A stretch of 20,456 bases of DNA, from positions 1-20,456 of the forward strand of contig DJEI01000071.1 of the NCBI GenBank assembly GCA_002431865.1. The letters are read 5' to 3'. The notes under the pieces are model-generated. The model was given only the letters and a program-made list of their open reading frames with translations. It was not told where the DNA came from and made no database searches. A program made the translations under genes and the position numbers. Origin of the DNA: Lachnospiraceae bacterium UBA5902 (GTDB lineage: Bacteria; Bacillota; Clostridia; Lachnospirales; Lachnospiraceae). Of the stretch, positions 1 to 7,619 are shown one piece after another. The stretch's first letter is position 1. Each line of letters opens with the position of its first letter.

Positions 1-9
1 GAACAAAAT

Positions 10-88
10 GATTTCCTTTTTAGCGGAATCGCGATTTCCAATAAAGCGGAACTGTGATTTCCATACACCGGACAGGTGATGGATTTCA
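10..88. repeat. Degenerate 23-bp-period repeats at the left edge
   Basis: The word GATTTCC occurs at 10-16, 33-39 and 56-62, exactly 23 bp apart, and a decayed copy GATTTCA follows at 82-88. The second and third units share an AGCGGAA block 5' of the word. Because 23 is not a multiple of three, the repeat is unlikely to be coding. The array runs off the left edge, so its total length is unknown, and its last unit merges into the start of the transposase remnant. Function unknown; it may be the end of an intergenic minisatellite. Confidence 0.5.
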
Positions 89-519
89 CCCCGGATTATT
101 CACGGGATTTGTTGGAAAAAGGGATGGATTTCGATGATCTTCCCGAATCGTATGTCATATTTATTACAGAAGATGATAAGTATGGATGTGGAGAACCGTT
201 GTATCATATCGAGCGAACAATTGAGGAAAAAGAACATGTGTTATTTGATGATGGTCTGCATATTTTATATGTAAACGGTGAATATCGTAATGTAGATACG
301 CCGGTTGGCAGACTGATGCATGATTTCCATTGTACAAAATCAGAGGATATGTATAGCAAAGTGTTGGCAGATGAGGTAAAATATTTAAAAGAAACGGAAG
401 GAGGTCGAGGGCGTATGTGCAGGATTTTAGAAGAAATGTGTGAGGAAGTCGAGAAAGAAACGGCGGAACGAGTCGAGAAAGAAACAGCAGAAAGGGTTGC
501 AAAGGAAACAGGCTATTAA
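76..519 (+). pseudogene. C-terminal remnant of an Rpn/PD-(D/E)XK family transposase-nuclease
   Basis: The 147-aa frame matches the C-terminal half of the PD-(D/E)XK nuclease family transposases (Rpn-like) common in Lachnospiraceae. Recognisable family blocks are LLEKGMDFDDLPESYVIFIT near residues 13-32, GEPLYHIER near 39-47, and ILYVNGEYR followed by GRLMHDFHCT. The N-terminal nuclease core that normally carries the acidic/E-x-K residues is absent: an in-frame TGA lies at 55-57, and upstream there is only repeat DNA. The C-terminus ends in a 24-bp tandem repeat encoding VEKETAER twice and then VAKETGY. It is therefore a non-functional fragment with no credible start (GTG 76 or ATG 79, no ribosome binding site). 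The family is recognised with good confidence; the remnant status is inferred from the missing core. Confidence 0.65.
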
Positions 520-1267
520 ATTTAAAAGTATATATACAAGTAATTTTCGACATAATTATTCTGGCTTTTATCCCCTGATTTTGGACATTGCAAAAGATAA
601 TAATGGATATAATCTTGAGTATTTGTCCAATAATATAGAGCAACTTCGATTCCTAGTTGAAAATGATTATGTGAATGGTGAGAAAGAATTTAAGGGGTTG
701 TATATGCCGTTATCAAAATTAAGTGATCACTTAAATTTGGAGGTGGCCAGATATAATTACTATGCTGTGTCCCAAGAAGAAATGAAAGATATAGTGAAAA
801 AGAATCAAGACATGCAAAAAACACTAAGTGATGCGCAAGATGCATTGTCTGATGCGAAAGAAAGAGCTGCTAATATGCAGACAGAGTATACTACTATTTT
901 AGGTATTTTTGCTGCAATTGTTCTTGCATTTACTGGAACGATTACATTTTCAAGTTCTGTACTTGAAAATATTCATCAGGCTTCGATTTATCGTTTGTTA
1001 TTAATTATATTAACGATTGGTTTTGTAGCGATTAACATCATATGGTTGCTAATGGATTTTATTGTAAAAATAAATGCCAAGAAATTATCAGAACAGAAAG
1101 AAAATCCATCAAATAACAGTAGAAAAGGATTTTTTATTAAACATTGGAAGATTGTTGCTATAAATATTATTATAATTTTAGGAATTATATTTACGTGTAT
1201 ATCCTATAAATATAATTGGTTTAACACAGAACAAAAAATGACACAATATATTCAACAGCAACGTTAA
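440..1267 (+). CDS. Hypothetical coiled-coil membrane protein, probably 5'-truncated
   Basis: An open frame of 275 aa starts at GTG 440. Its first 24 or so residues are only the out-of-frame reading of the transposase tail repeat. A more natural protein begins around IKFKSIYTSNFRHNYSGFYP (residues 26-45). It continues with a soluble region to about residue 112, a coiled coil rich in DAQDALSDAKERA (about 113-150), and three hydrophobic segments at about 151-173, 183-209 and 236-256. I do not recognise a named family. The layout of cytosolic domain, coiled coil and membrane hairpin is seen in uncharacterised accessory proteins, some possibly defence-related, but nothing here proves that. No ribosome binding site precedes a sensible in-frame start, so the N-terminus was probably lost at the junction near 515-535. 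AT content is higher than in the flanking housekeeping genes, consistent with transfer. Confidence 0.5.
   Translation: MRKSRKKRRNESRKKQQKGLQRKQAIKFKSIYTSNFRHNYSGFYPLILDIAKDNNGYNLEYLSNNIEQLRFLVENDYVNGEKEFKGLYMPLSKLSDHLNLEVARYNYYAVSQEEMKDIVKKNQDMQKTLSDAQDALSDAKERAANMQTEYTTILGIFAAIVLAFTGTITFSSSVLENIHQASIYRLLLIILTIGFVAINIIWLLMDFIVKINAKKLSEQKENPSNNSRKGFFIKHWKIVAINIIIILGIIFTCISYKYNWFNTEQKMTQYIQQQR
448..516 (+). repeat. 24-bp tandem repeat at the end of the transposase remnant
   Basis: Two near-identical 24-bp units at 448-471 and 472-495 begin GTCGAGAAAGAAAC, followed by a diverged partial third unit to about 516. In the transposase frame they encode VEKETAER, VEKETAER and VAKETGY, a charged heptad-like tail. 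In the +1 frame the same DNA encodes the lysine/arginine-rich start of the next ORF. The repeat lies at the junction with the unrelated downstream gene and may have taken part in the rearrangement. Confidence 0.6.
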
Positions 1268-1317
1268 ATGTAAAGCCCCCCTTAAGAGGGCAAATAAATT
1301 TACAGTCATTAACCTGA

Positions 1318-1352
1318 AAAAAAGAGCGACGGAAACCCGTTGCTCTTTTTTA
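1318..1352 (+). terminator. Intrinsic terminator after the accessory membrane protein
   Basis: AAAGAGC (1321-1327) pairs with GCTCTTT (1342-1348). The stem continues through G-U, A-U, C-G, G-C and G-C to a 4-nt loop, and a run of T follows. It lies 50 bp after the stop at 1267. The A-tract on the 5' side could let it act on the reverse strand too. From here to the next gene at 1582 I see no further gene or clear promoter. Confidence 0.85.
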
Positions 1353-1581
1353 AACAACTATAAAAATATAATATGGTACTTGAAAAAAATGTTGATTTGT
1401 GTAGAATGTTGGTTATAAGCCATGTGTTGAAGTGTGACTTAGATGGGGACGGGGAATTCTATATTATTATTTTTCTTTTGAGTTTCTTTTTTATATAGAG
1501 ATCAAGATTGTAATATCTGAAAGAATTTCTCTGAAATATGCCGAATTGAATGAAAGTACACTTTAAGAAGAATTAGGATAA

Positions 1582-2055
1582 ATGGATAAGGTAAAGAATC
1601 ATAAATGCAAGTTCATAGTAGCTGTAATCACGTTTCTGATTGTGGTAATTGTTGTACGAGTTATTTTCAAACTCACATTCCAATCGCCAGAAGATACGGT
1701 GGCATTGTCAGATAAAGCTGCTCAATATCCGACAGTGACGTCGTTTTTGAAATGGGCGGGGCAGTATGTGCCTTGGACGGTTCGACAATGGGCGCATGTG
1801 TTTGAATATTTATTTGTTGGTTTGACAGTTGGAGTATTTTATGGATGTCTGATCCGTCGGACATGGATTGTTATATTGGCATCCGGCGCGAGTTGCGCGC
1901 TTATCTCGTTTGTGGATCAATATGTGCGGATTTATATTGTAGGTAGACATTTTGAACGATTCGATCTGGTGTTGGATGCACTTGGCTATGGAACAATGAT
2001 TTTGTTTGTGTGTATAGTGCATGGCGTGATCAGGCGTGTAAAGAAAAATCCGTAA
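1582..2055 (+). CDS. VanZ-like family membrane protein (divergent)
   Basis: A 157-aa integral membrane protein with an N-terminal hydrophobic segment at about 10-30 and further segments at about 77-91, 95-112 and 134-150. The VanZ-like signature is present in relaxed form: RQWAHVFEY at 68-76 (family R-K-x-A-H-x-x-E-Y), D112-Q113, GRHFERFD at 121-128 and D132 followed by LGYG. The family is named for VanZ, which gives low-level teicoplanin resistance, but most members have no known role. AGGA at 1575-1578 precedes the ATG. It is followed by a convergent gene with no obvious intervening terminator. A second, more canonical VanZ homologue lies at 13438-13962. Confidence 0.75.
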   Translation: MDKVKNHKCKFIVAVITFLIVVIVVRVIFKLTFQSPEDTVALSDKAAQYPTVTSFLKWAGQYVPWTVRQWAHVFEYLFVGLTVGVFYGCLIRRTWIVILASGASCALISFVDQYVRIYIVGRHFERFDLVLDALGYGTMILFVCIVHGVIRRVKKNP

Positions 2056-2122
2056 CAAAGCAAAATACCGTGTGGATTCCCCAATCTTGTGATATATTAC
2101 ATAAGGGCAGTACCAGCCATTT

Positions 2123-2881
2123 TTATTGCATCTGCACATATTCCAAAGGATCAACAACCTCATCATTCACCCGCATTTCATAATGCAGATGTGGTCCGGT
2201 ACTGTTACCGGTGTTGCCGGAGAGTCCGAGCAGGTCGCCTTGCGCGACAGTCTGTCCGACTTCGACAGCGGTTTCAGACAGATGTCCGTAACGGATGACC
2301 ATGCCATCCCCGCAGTCCACATAGACGCTGATACCGTAGCCGCCGTTCCAGCCGGACTGGATGACGGTTCCTGAGGTGCTGCTTTTGACGGGCGTGCCAA
2401 CGTTGACCGCGAGGTCGATTCCGTTGTGCGATCTGCCCCAGCGCGGACCGACATAGGAAGTGATGACGTAATTGTCAACCGGGATCAGGAAATCCGGACG
2501 CTCCTTTGTTCCGACATGCACTTCGCGGGCAATCGCGGGTGTGATGACGCGGGAATCGATGATCTCCTCGGATACGGCATGTCCGTTTAAATAGGTGATC
2601 AAAGCGGTTATTTCCTGCTTGCCGGCGGAGCCTTCCTGTGTGACGACGACCTCGCCCTGATAGAGGGAATCATCGTAGACGGTATTGCAGGAATCATAAT
2701 AAGGAACAATTTCCTTCACACTTTGCAGGGAGGTTCCGGTCAGCCGGTATTCTTTTTGCGGTAATTTGATTGATGGGAATTCACGCGCCTGACTCATCAG
2801 GCAGACGAGCAGACAGCTTCCCACTAAAGCAAATGTCAGTAATTTTTGTCTTTTGTAGGAAAACTGGAATTTATGTTTCAT
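2123..2881 (-). CDS. G5 domain + M23 (LytM-type) peptidoglycan endopeptidase
   Basis: A 252-aa exported peptidase predicted to cleave peptide cross-links of peptidoglycan. Residues 1-12 are basic and 13-30 form a membrane anchor or uncleaved signal. Residues about 46-126 resemble a G5 domain (QGEVVVTQEGSAGKQEI and the IDSRVITPA end). Residues about 130-252 are a complete M23 domain: zinc ligands H152 and D156 in HNGID and H233 in HLHYE, with the second histidines H200 (YGHLSE) and H231. All key residues are intact, so it should be active, unlike degenerate LytM regulators. AGGAGAG sits just upstream of the ATG on the minus strand. It is a monocistronic gene, convergent with the VanZ-like gene, and its leader contains a perfect inverted repeat at 2924-2955. 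A role in cell separation, wall turnover or sporulation cannot be distinguished from sequence. Confidence 0.9.
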   Translation of the reverse strand: MKHKFQFSYKRQKLLTFALVGSCLLVCLMSQAREFPSIKLPQKEYRLTGTSLQSVKEIVPYYDSCNTVYDDSLYQGEVVVTQEGSAGKQEITALITYLNGHAVSEEIIDSRVITPAIAREVHVGTKERPDFLIPVDNYVITSYVGPRWGRSHNGIDLAVNVGTPVKSSTSGTVIQSGWNGGYGISVYVDCGDGMVIRYGHLSETAVEVGQTVAQGDLLGLSGNTGNSTGPHLHYEMRVNDEVVDPLEYVQMQ

Positions 2882-2923
2882 GATTTGCTCTCCTACGGAA
2901 ATATGTACTTGCAGTCAGTGTTC

Positions 2924-2955
2924 CCATATATTTCAGGTGCTATTCAAATATATGG
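2924..2955. promoter_or_regulatory. Perfect 10-bp inverted repeat in the M23 gene leader
   Basis: CCATATATTT at 2924-2933 is the exact reverse complement of AAATATATGG at 2946-2955, separated by 12 nt. It ends about 43 nt upstream of the M23 peptidase start on the minus strand. It could be a dimeric regulator operator or a 5'-UTR stem-loop. There is no T run, so it is not a terminator. Confidence 0.5.
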
Positions 2956-3175
2956 AAAATGTGACGATAAATTGAAAAGTACGATAACAAATTCGTAACA
3001 ATTTTATTGTAGTGTTACAAATCTGTGATGTAAAGCAAATGCGTGTACAAAATTCTGACAGACAGCGGCAAAATTCTTGTTCGTGCATCCGCTTTGTGAT
3101 AAACTAAAACATGAGTGAGTACAGAAGATGGATGCCGGGAATGTGGCATTGGATTACGATAGAGGGAGTTGCAAA

Positions 3176-3517
3176 ATGGCAAAAAATTTGATTGACATAG
3201 AAGATATTCCACCACAGCTTGCGAATAAGGTCAAACAGGATCTGCGTTTTAAGACCGGGAATTTTGTATGGCGTGTGAGGTTCAATACTCCGTTGGATCC
3301 ACATACGGTGAATAAGGATACGATGTATGTGACGAATTCTCAAAACCAGAAGCTGCCGTCATATATCCGCTATGATACGGAAAATGAGATTATTGAGGTG
3401 GAACCGCTGGAGCCATATTCGACGAATGAATACTATTTCCTGACGATCACAAAAAATGTGAAGTCGAGAGGCGGACAGTCGTTGAAGGAGCCGGTGCAGA
3501 TCAAATTTAAACTATAA
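3176..3517 (+). CDS. Small stand-alone SbsA-type Ig-like (Big_5) domain protein
   Basis: The start is placed at ATG 3176 because GAGGGAG (3162-3168) precedes it at proper distance; the longer frame from 3128 has no such site. The 113-aa product reads as a single SbsA Ig / Big_5-like beta-sandwich from about residue 20. It shows FVWRVRFNTPLDPHTVNKDT followed by MYVT, then EIIEVEPLEPYSTNEYYFLT and a C-terminal strand IKFKL. In this family the R-F-[ST]-x-P-x-D-x-x-T-[VI] opening is typical. There is no signal peptide, anchor motif or partner domain, which is unusual because such domains normally sit in large surface proteins. A strong terminator follows 21 bp after the stop, so it is a complete single-gene unit. 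The function is unknown. Confidence 0.75.
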   Translation: MAKNLIDIEDIPPQLANKVKQDLRFKTGNFVWRVRFNTPLDPHTVNKDTMYVTNSQNQKLPSYIRYDTENEIIEVEPLEPYSTNEYYFLTITKNVKSRGGQSLKEPVQIKFKL

Positions 3518-3538
3518 TAGCACAGATAATAAATTACA

Positions 3539-3565
3539 GGGACCGAAGCAAATCGGTCCCTTTTT
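3539..3565 (+). terminator. Intrinsic terminator after the Ig-domain gene
   Basis: GGGACCGA (3539-3546) pairs perfectly with TCGGTCCC (3553-3560) over a 6-nt loop and is followed by TTTTTA. A textbook factor-independent terminator. Confidence 0.92.
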
Positions 3566-3688
3566 ATAAAAATGCAACCGCGCGGGTGGTATCTTAGCAA
3601 GGGGGAGTAATTGACGGTAAAACTCGAAAAGATTTGTAAATAATCGGTTGCATGCATGCCTATCCATATCATACGCAAAAAGCATGTC

Positions 3689-3716
3689 TTGTGTTCATTT
3701 TTCCTAGACATAGTAT
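3689..3716 (+). promoter_or_regulatory. Possible vegetative promoter of the mutarotase-ChW unit
   Basis: TTGTGT (3689-3694) and TAGTAT (3711-3716) are separated by 16 nt and lie about 90 nt upstream of the ATG at 3808. Each hexamer is an imperfect sigma-A match. A 10-bp palindrome GCATGCATGC lies just upstream, at about 3649-3658. The assignment is weak and rests only on hexamer similarity and position. Confidence 0.3.
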
Positions 3717-3807
3717 GGACGATGTGATATTATTTTATGTGATTTGAAATGAAAATTTTTGAGTGAAACTGCACGAAATGTGCGGTCTTGAAAAGGAGGA
3801 AAAAACA

Positions 3808-4809
3808 ATGAGTTATTCCGCAGAGATTATTGATTATAAAGGGAAAGAGGCAGTTGCACTGACAGCAGGAAAGTACAAAGCAATCGTGGCTCCTTTTTTA
3901 GGCAGTAATGTCATCCGTATGCAGGATGTTGAAAATGGCATTGAGATTTTCCGTTATGACGAATCCCTTTCTGTTGAGGATCTGAAGAAGAGTCCGGAGG
4001 TGTATGGACTTCCGACCCTGTATCTTCCAAACCGCCTTGCAAATGGCGTGTTGAAGGTAAGCGATGCAACCTATCATTTCCCATTGAATGATCCGCTTGG
4101 CAACCATATTCATGGTTTCCTGCATAAGCGTGAGCATACACTTGTGAGCACAGCCGTGGATGGTAAGAAGGCAATCGCAAAGACAGAGTACATATATGAC
4201 AAGAATGATGAATTTTTCGAGACATACCCGGTCAGCTTCAAGGCCGAGTTCACATTTACTTTGTCCGATGATGGCTTAGACTATGCATTTACGATGACAA
4301 ATACATCTGACAGGCAGATGCCATATGGTATGTGCAACCACACAACGATCAACGGACCATTCACAAAAGATGGAAATGGCCTGGATATGCGTTTGTATAT
4401 CCCGGTTGGCGAGAAGTGGGAGCTTTCCAAGTCCTGCATCCCGACAGGCGACATGCTCGTACAGACAAATCACGACAGACAGTATCTGACAGGATCACAG
4501 GTTCCGGTGCTGCATGATATTGATAATGACGTATTCTTTGCAGAGGAAGGAAGCCTGGATGGCAAACCATTCTATGGCGCAGTGGCAACGGATGCTGCAA
4601 CAGGCAAGCGTATCTGCTATGAAGTATGTAAGGACTTCAAGTTCTGGGTTGTATGGAATGATCATGGAGACAAAGGATACTTCTGTCCGGAGCCTTGCAC
4701 ATGGATCATCGATGCACCAAACCAGCCAATCCCGGCAGAGGAATCTGGTTACAAGGAGCTTGCGCCAGGTGAATCGCATACGGTGACGGAGAAGATTTAT
4801 ACGGCATAA
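3808..4809 (+). CDS. Aldose 1-epimerase (galactose mutarotase-like) protein
   Basis: The start is ATG 3808, preceded by AAAAGGAGG at ideal distance; the upstream in-frame extension to 3763 lacks a site. The 333-aa protein has the galactose mutarotase fold pattern. It shows the N75-R76 pair in LPNRLANG, the substrate-binding histidine block NHIHGFLH (H102), the second histidine H178 in GMCNHTTING, and a C-terminal EPCTWIIDAPNQP carrying the glutamate region. The family interconverts alpha and beta anomers of sugars. Length is typical. There is no signal peptide, so it acts in the cytosol. The exact sugar cannot be told, and LacX-like or glucose-6-phosphate epimerase-like subfamilies are alternatives. 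It is 27 bp upstream of the ChW-repeat gene and probably cotranscribed with it. Confidence 0.82.
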   Translation: MSYSAEIIDYKGKEAVALTAGKYKAIVAPFLGSNVIRMQDVENGIEIFRYDESLSVEDLKKSPEVYGLPTLYLPNRLANGVLKVSDATYHFPLNDPLGNHIHGFLHKREHTLVSTAVDGKKAIAKTEYIYDKNDEFFETYPVSFKAEFTFTLSDDGLDYAFTMTNTSDRQMPYGMCNHTTINGPFTKDGNGLDMRLYIPVGEKWELSKSCIPTGDMLVQTNHDRQYLTGSQVPVLHDIDNDVFFAEEGSLDGKPFYGAVATDAATGKRICYEVCKDFKFWVVWNDHGDKGYFCPEPCTWIIDAPNQPIPAEESGYKELAPGESHTVTEKIYTA

Positions 4810-4836
4810 GCATTCAAAAACAGAGGAGGGGTATTT

Positions 4837-7458
4837 ATGAACAAGGGAAGAATATGGGCGCTTGTACTTACAGTTGTGATGGTATTGTCTATATTTGTTC
4901 AGAGCCCGGTTCAAAATGTAGAAGCCGCAGGCGTTTCTGTACAATATCAATCCCATGTGCAGACATTTGGATGGGAATCCAATTGGAAGCATGATGGAGA
5001 AGTCTCAGGAACAAGTGGAAAAGCAAAGCGACTGGAAGGAATCCGGATTACTGTTTCCGGTGACAATCTGGGGATCCGTTATACAACACATTGTCAGACA
5101 TATGGCTGGCTCCCGTGGGTTTCAAATGGTGAGATGAGCGGGACACAGGGAGAGGCAAAGCGTCTGGAAGCTATAAAAATTGAATTAACCGGAGCAAATG
5201 CGCACAACTATGATATTTATTATCGTGTGCATGCGCAGACGTATGGCTGGCTTGCCTGGGCAAAAAACGGACAGGCAGCCGGAACTGCAGGACTGGCAAA
5301 GCGTCTGGAAGCAATCCAGATTGTCGTTGTCGCAAGAGGAACTTCGGTTCAGAATAACGTAAATGGTATTGTAAGCAGGTATGGGAAAAATTATGTATCG
5401 CTCAATGGTGCATCTGATGTGAATGTCGGAGGTCGTGAAACGACAAATATTTCATATCGTACGCATGTACAAAGCTATGGCTGGCAAGGATGGAAGAACA
5501 ACGGAGCGATGGCTGGTACAAGTGGGTGTGCAAAACGACTGGAAGGCATTGAGATAAAGCTTACCAATCAACAATATAAGGGAAACATTGTGTACCGCAC
5601 ACATGTACAAAGCTATGGCTGGGAGACACGGTGGAGAACGAATGGCGCGATGTCCGGAACAAGCGGGCAGGCAAAACGGCTGGAGGCAATCCAGATTTAC
5701 CTTACGGGAGAAATCGCCAACCACTATGATGTTTATTATCGTGTACATGCACAGACGTATGGCTGGCTTGGATGGACGAGAAATGGTGCAGCTGCCGGAA
5801 CGGCCGGATATGCAAAACGGTTAGAGGCAATTCAGATTGTACTTGTTCCTAAGAATGGTGCAGCACCGGGAAATGTTGCCGGTATCGTATCTGCAAAGGG
5901 AACCGGTTTTGTGAATCGTCCGGATCTTGCTATGCCGGAAAATCCGGCATCAAATGGAAATGCGGGAAATGCGGGCTCAACGGGCTCGACCGGAACAACT
6001 GACACAAATAATCATGATGTGACCAGATATTCTTATGAAATTATACCTTTGTTGGAGCCTTTCAATGAGTACTTTTATGTAAAGACGGATAATCCGGATG
6101 TTTCCTATGTCCGCTTCGAAGATAAAAACAGTAAGTATAAAGCCGGAAAAGGAGCTTATCTTATCCCGACGACACAGAGATTTTTCGATGTGAAATACGA
6201 AAATAAAGAAACAGGTCGTGTGAAAGGTGGATATATATTCCAGATGTCTGAATCGGGTTCCGATGGTGGTACATATACATTGCAGCAGGCTGATCGCGCC
6301 TATAAAGTCACTTATTCGGGAAATGTGTCATATTCAACAGAGCCGAATTACACGGATACACCGGTTCAGGTTTCCTGCAAATCGGTGGAGAGTCTGACCG
6401 ATTATCTGATCAATAATTACACGGATAAATCAAAAGGCTTGTTCGATAATCTACAAAGTGTGAATCGTGCGTTGGATCAGCTTTCGGTCTATCCGAAAAG
6501 CATCGTTGACACGTCAAAGCCAGATCCGGATCGCCCGTATCCGTTGCTGGCAACATCTCCATACCCGGAATTGTCTTTGAATGAACACTATTCTATGTGG
6601 CAGTCGGCGGATGAGAAACTGTTTCTGGAGTATCTTCATCCGATGGTGTTGTCATCCGTAGGAGTTCCCGGGGTTATGGCGAATGTAGCGAAAGCATTGC
6701 AGCCGGATTGTACAGTTTCGTCAGGATCAGCACATTATCTGGTTAATGTAACGTGGAACGGAACAACGAAAGCGTATGGTGGTGCCGGAAACGGAAATAC
6801 GGATCCGATTATGTCTAAATATATTGAATGTTTATTTTCTTTTGATGGCGGAGCAAATGATTATGCGTTTTCTTCATCGCTCGACAAACTGGAAAAGAAA
6901 ATTCATGAATATGAGAAACAATCGACGAATGAGTTGCAGACATATCGGGATCAGTTGGCCGGAAAAGAATTTGAGAAAAACATTGGTACAGGTAATTGGC
7001 TAAAAGTCGCAGCTGAAGGCTGGGGATATGGAATGGCATATACGTATGTGAGTGCATATACAGGTGTTGGAAACGGCGTCTACCATATGGAGGATGTATG
7101 GGTGGATGGAAGATATGTCAATCAGAATAACTGCATTGATCTGAAAGCTACGTTTGCACAGCATCCTACTTCGGATATTCTCGTACGGAATAAAACATTT
7201 ACAAACGCATCCGGAAAAACTGTCACGCAGGATGTCCTGTATGAATATAATGCGCAACGAGGTGGCTGGTATGCGGTGCAGTCATATTATGGAAGAAACT
7301 GGTGGAATTCAAAAGAATACGATGAACTTCCGGAAGAAATGAAATTGTCAAAAGAGCAGGTCGCTAATATGCGGGTTGATAGCAATGCAGGGAAGCTGCC
7401 GGAAACAGGTCTGATCTATGATGGGACAGTAGCGCCAGGGACACCCTTTTTCAACTAA
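4837..7458 (+). CDS. Secreted ChW-repeat protein with a transglutaminase-like C-terminal region
   Basis: An 873-aa protein with a strong ribosome binding site (GAGGAGGGG). Residues 1-31 are a signal peptide ending in VEAAG. Six clostridial hydrophobic (ChW) repeats follow, each with QTYGW or QSYGW, then a G-T-x-G and AKRLEAIQI ending. They form two triplets, at about 35-166 and 204-337. Each triplet ends in a similar linker: VNGIVSRYGK in the first and VAGIVSAKG in the second. A Ser/Thr/Gly/Asn linker spans 370-393. The 395-873 part is not a family I can name with confidence. Residues about 726-775 look like a transglutaminase core (GYGMAY, then YHMEDVWVDGRYV and IDLKATF), but with glycine where the catalytic cysteine is expected. 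ChW repeats are thought to mediate surface or sugar interactions. No LPXTG or other anchor is seen. A terminator follows at 7521-7563. Confidence 0.85.
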   Translation: MNKGRIWALVLTVVMVLSIFVQSPVQNVEAAGVSVQYQSHVQTFGWESNWKHDGEVSGTSGKAKRLEGIRITVSGDNLGIRYTTHCQTYGWLPWVSNGEMSGTQGEAKRLEAIKIELTGANAHNYDIYYRVHAQTYGWLAWAKNGQAAGTAGLAKRLEAIQIVVVARGTSVQNNVNGIVSRYGKNYVSLNGASDVNVGGRETTNISYRTHVQSYGWQGWKNNGAMAGTSGCAKRLEGIEIKLTNQQYKGNIVYRTHVQSYGWETRWRTNGAMSGTSGQAKRLEAIQIYLTGEIANHYDVYYRVHAQTYGWLGWTRNGAAAGTAGYAKRLEAIQIVLVPKNGAAPGNVAGIVSAKGTGFVNRPDLAMPENPASNGNAGNAGSTGSTGTTDTNNHDVTRYSYEIIPLLEPFNEYFYVKTDNPDVSYVRFEDKNSKYKAGKGAYLIPTTQRFFDVKYENKETGRVKGGYIFQMSESGSDGGTYTLQQADRAYKVTYSGNVSYSTEPNYTDTPVQVSCKSVESLTDYLINNYTDKSKGLFDNLQSVNRALDQLSVYPKSIVDTSKPDPDRPYPLLATSPYPELSLNEHYSMWQSADEKLFLEYLHPMVLSSVGVPGVMANVAKALQPDCTVSSGSAHYLVNVTWNGTTKAYGGAGNGNTDPIMSKYIECLFSFDGGANDYAFSSSLDKLEKKIHEYEKQSTNELQTYRDQLAGKEFEKNIGTGNWLKVAAEGWGYGMAYTYVSAYTGVGNGVYHMEDVWVDGRYVNQNNCIDLKATFAQHPTSDILVRNKTFTNASGKTVTQDVLYEYNAQRGGWYAVQSYYGRNWWNSKEYDELPEEMKLSKEQVANMRVDSNAGKLPETGLIYDGTVAPGTPFFN
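4942..5850 (+). repeat. Six ChW repeats arranged as a duplicated triplet
   Basis: Six copies of a unit of about 40 to 45 codons lie in the ChW gene. The core word TATGGCTGG (or TTTGGATGG) precedes GCAAAGCG/GCAAAACG, which encodes the AKRLE block. Repeats 3 and 6 resemble each other most (YYRVHAQTYGWL, then AGTAG), as do repeats 1, 2, 4 and 5. This shows that an ancestral three-repeat block was duplicated as a unit, including its trailing GIVS linker. Confidence 0.8.
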
Positions 7459-7520
7459 AAGATAGATTATCATACAGTACAGGTAAGCAGTACCGGATGT
7501 GCTTGAGGTGGTAATGAAAT

Positions 7521-7563
7521 AAAAAGCATGGTTGGTTCATAATGAGCCAGCTGTGCTTTTTTT
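7521..7563 (+). terminator. Intrinsic terminator after the ChW-repeat gene
   Basis: AAAAAGCA (7521-7528) pairs with TGCTTTTT (from 7554). An inner stem is formed by TGGTTCAT (7533-7540) and ATGAGCCA (7542-7549). A run of seven T ends the structure. It isolates the ChW gene from the flagellar block. Confidence 0.85.
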
Positions 7564-7619
7564 GCAAGAAATCATCATGAAAATATCAATCTTTATGTTG
7601 CGGACACCGCATCGCTTCT

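Noticed and set aside
164..643. 159-aa minus-strand open frame over the transposase remnant
   Set aside because: It is leucine/isoleucine-rich antisense translation of coding sequence with no ribosome binding site or recognisable domain.
1446..1462. GGGGACGGGGAATTC resembling half of a REP/RAYT-type extragenic palindrome
   Set aside because: No complementary second arm is found nearby, so there is no supporting structure.
2995..3018. GTAACA/TGTTAC 6-bp inverted repeat in the intergenic region
   Set aside because: Arms are short and AT-rich, with an alternative inner ACAAT/ATTGT pairing; expected by chance in such sequence.
3577..3600. GGGTGGTATC next to CCGCGCGG, resembling a T-box fragment
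   Set aside because: The order and sequence do not match the T-box element (GGTGGNACCGCG), no specifier stem is visible, and the downstream gene is not an amino-acid gene.
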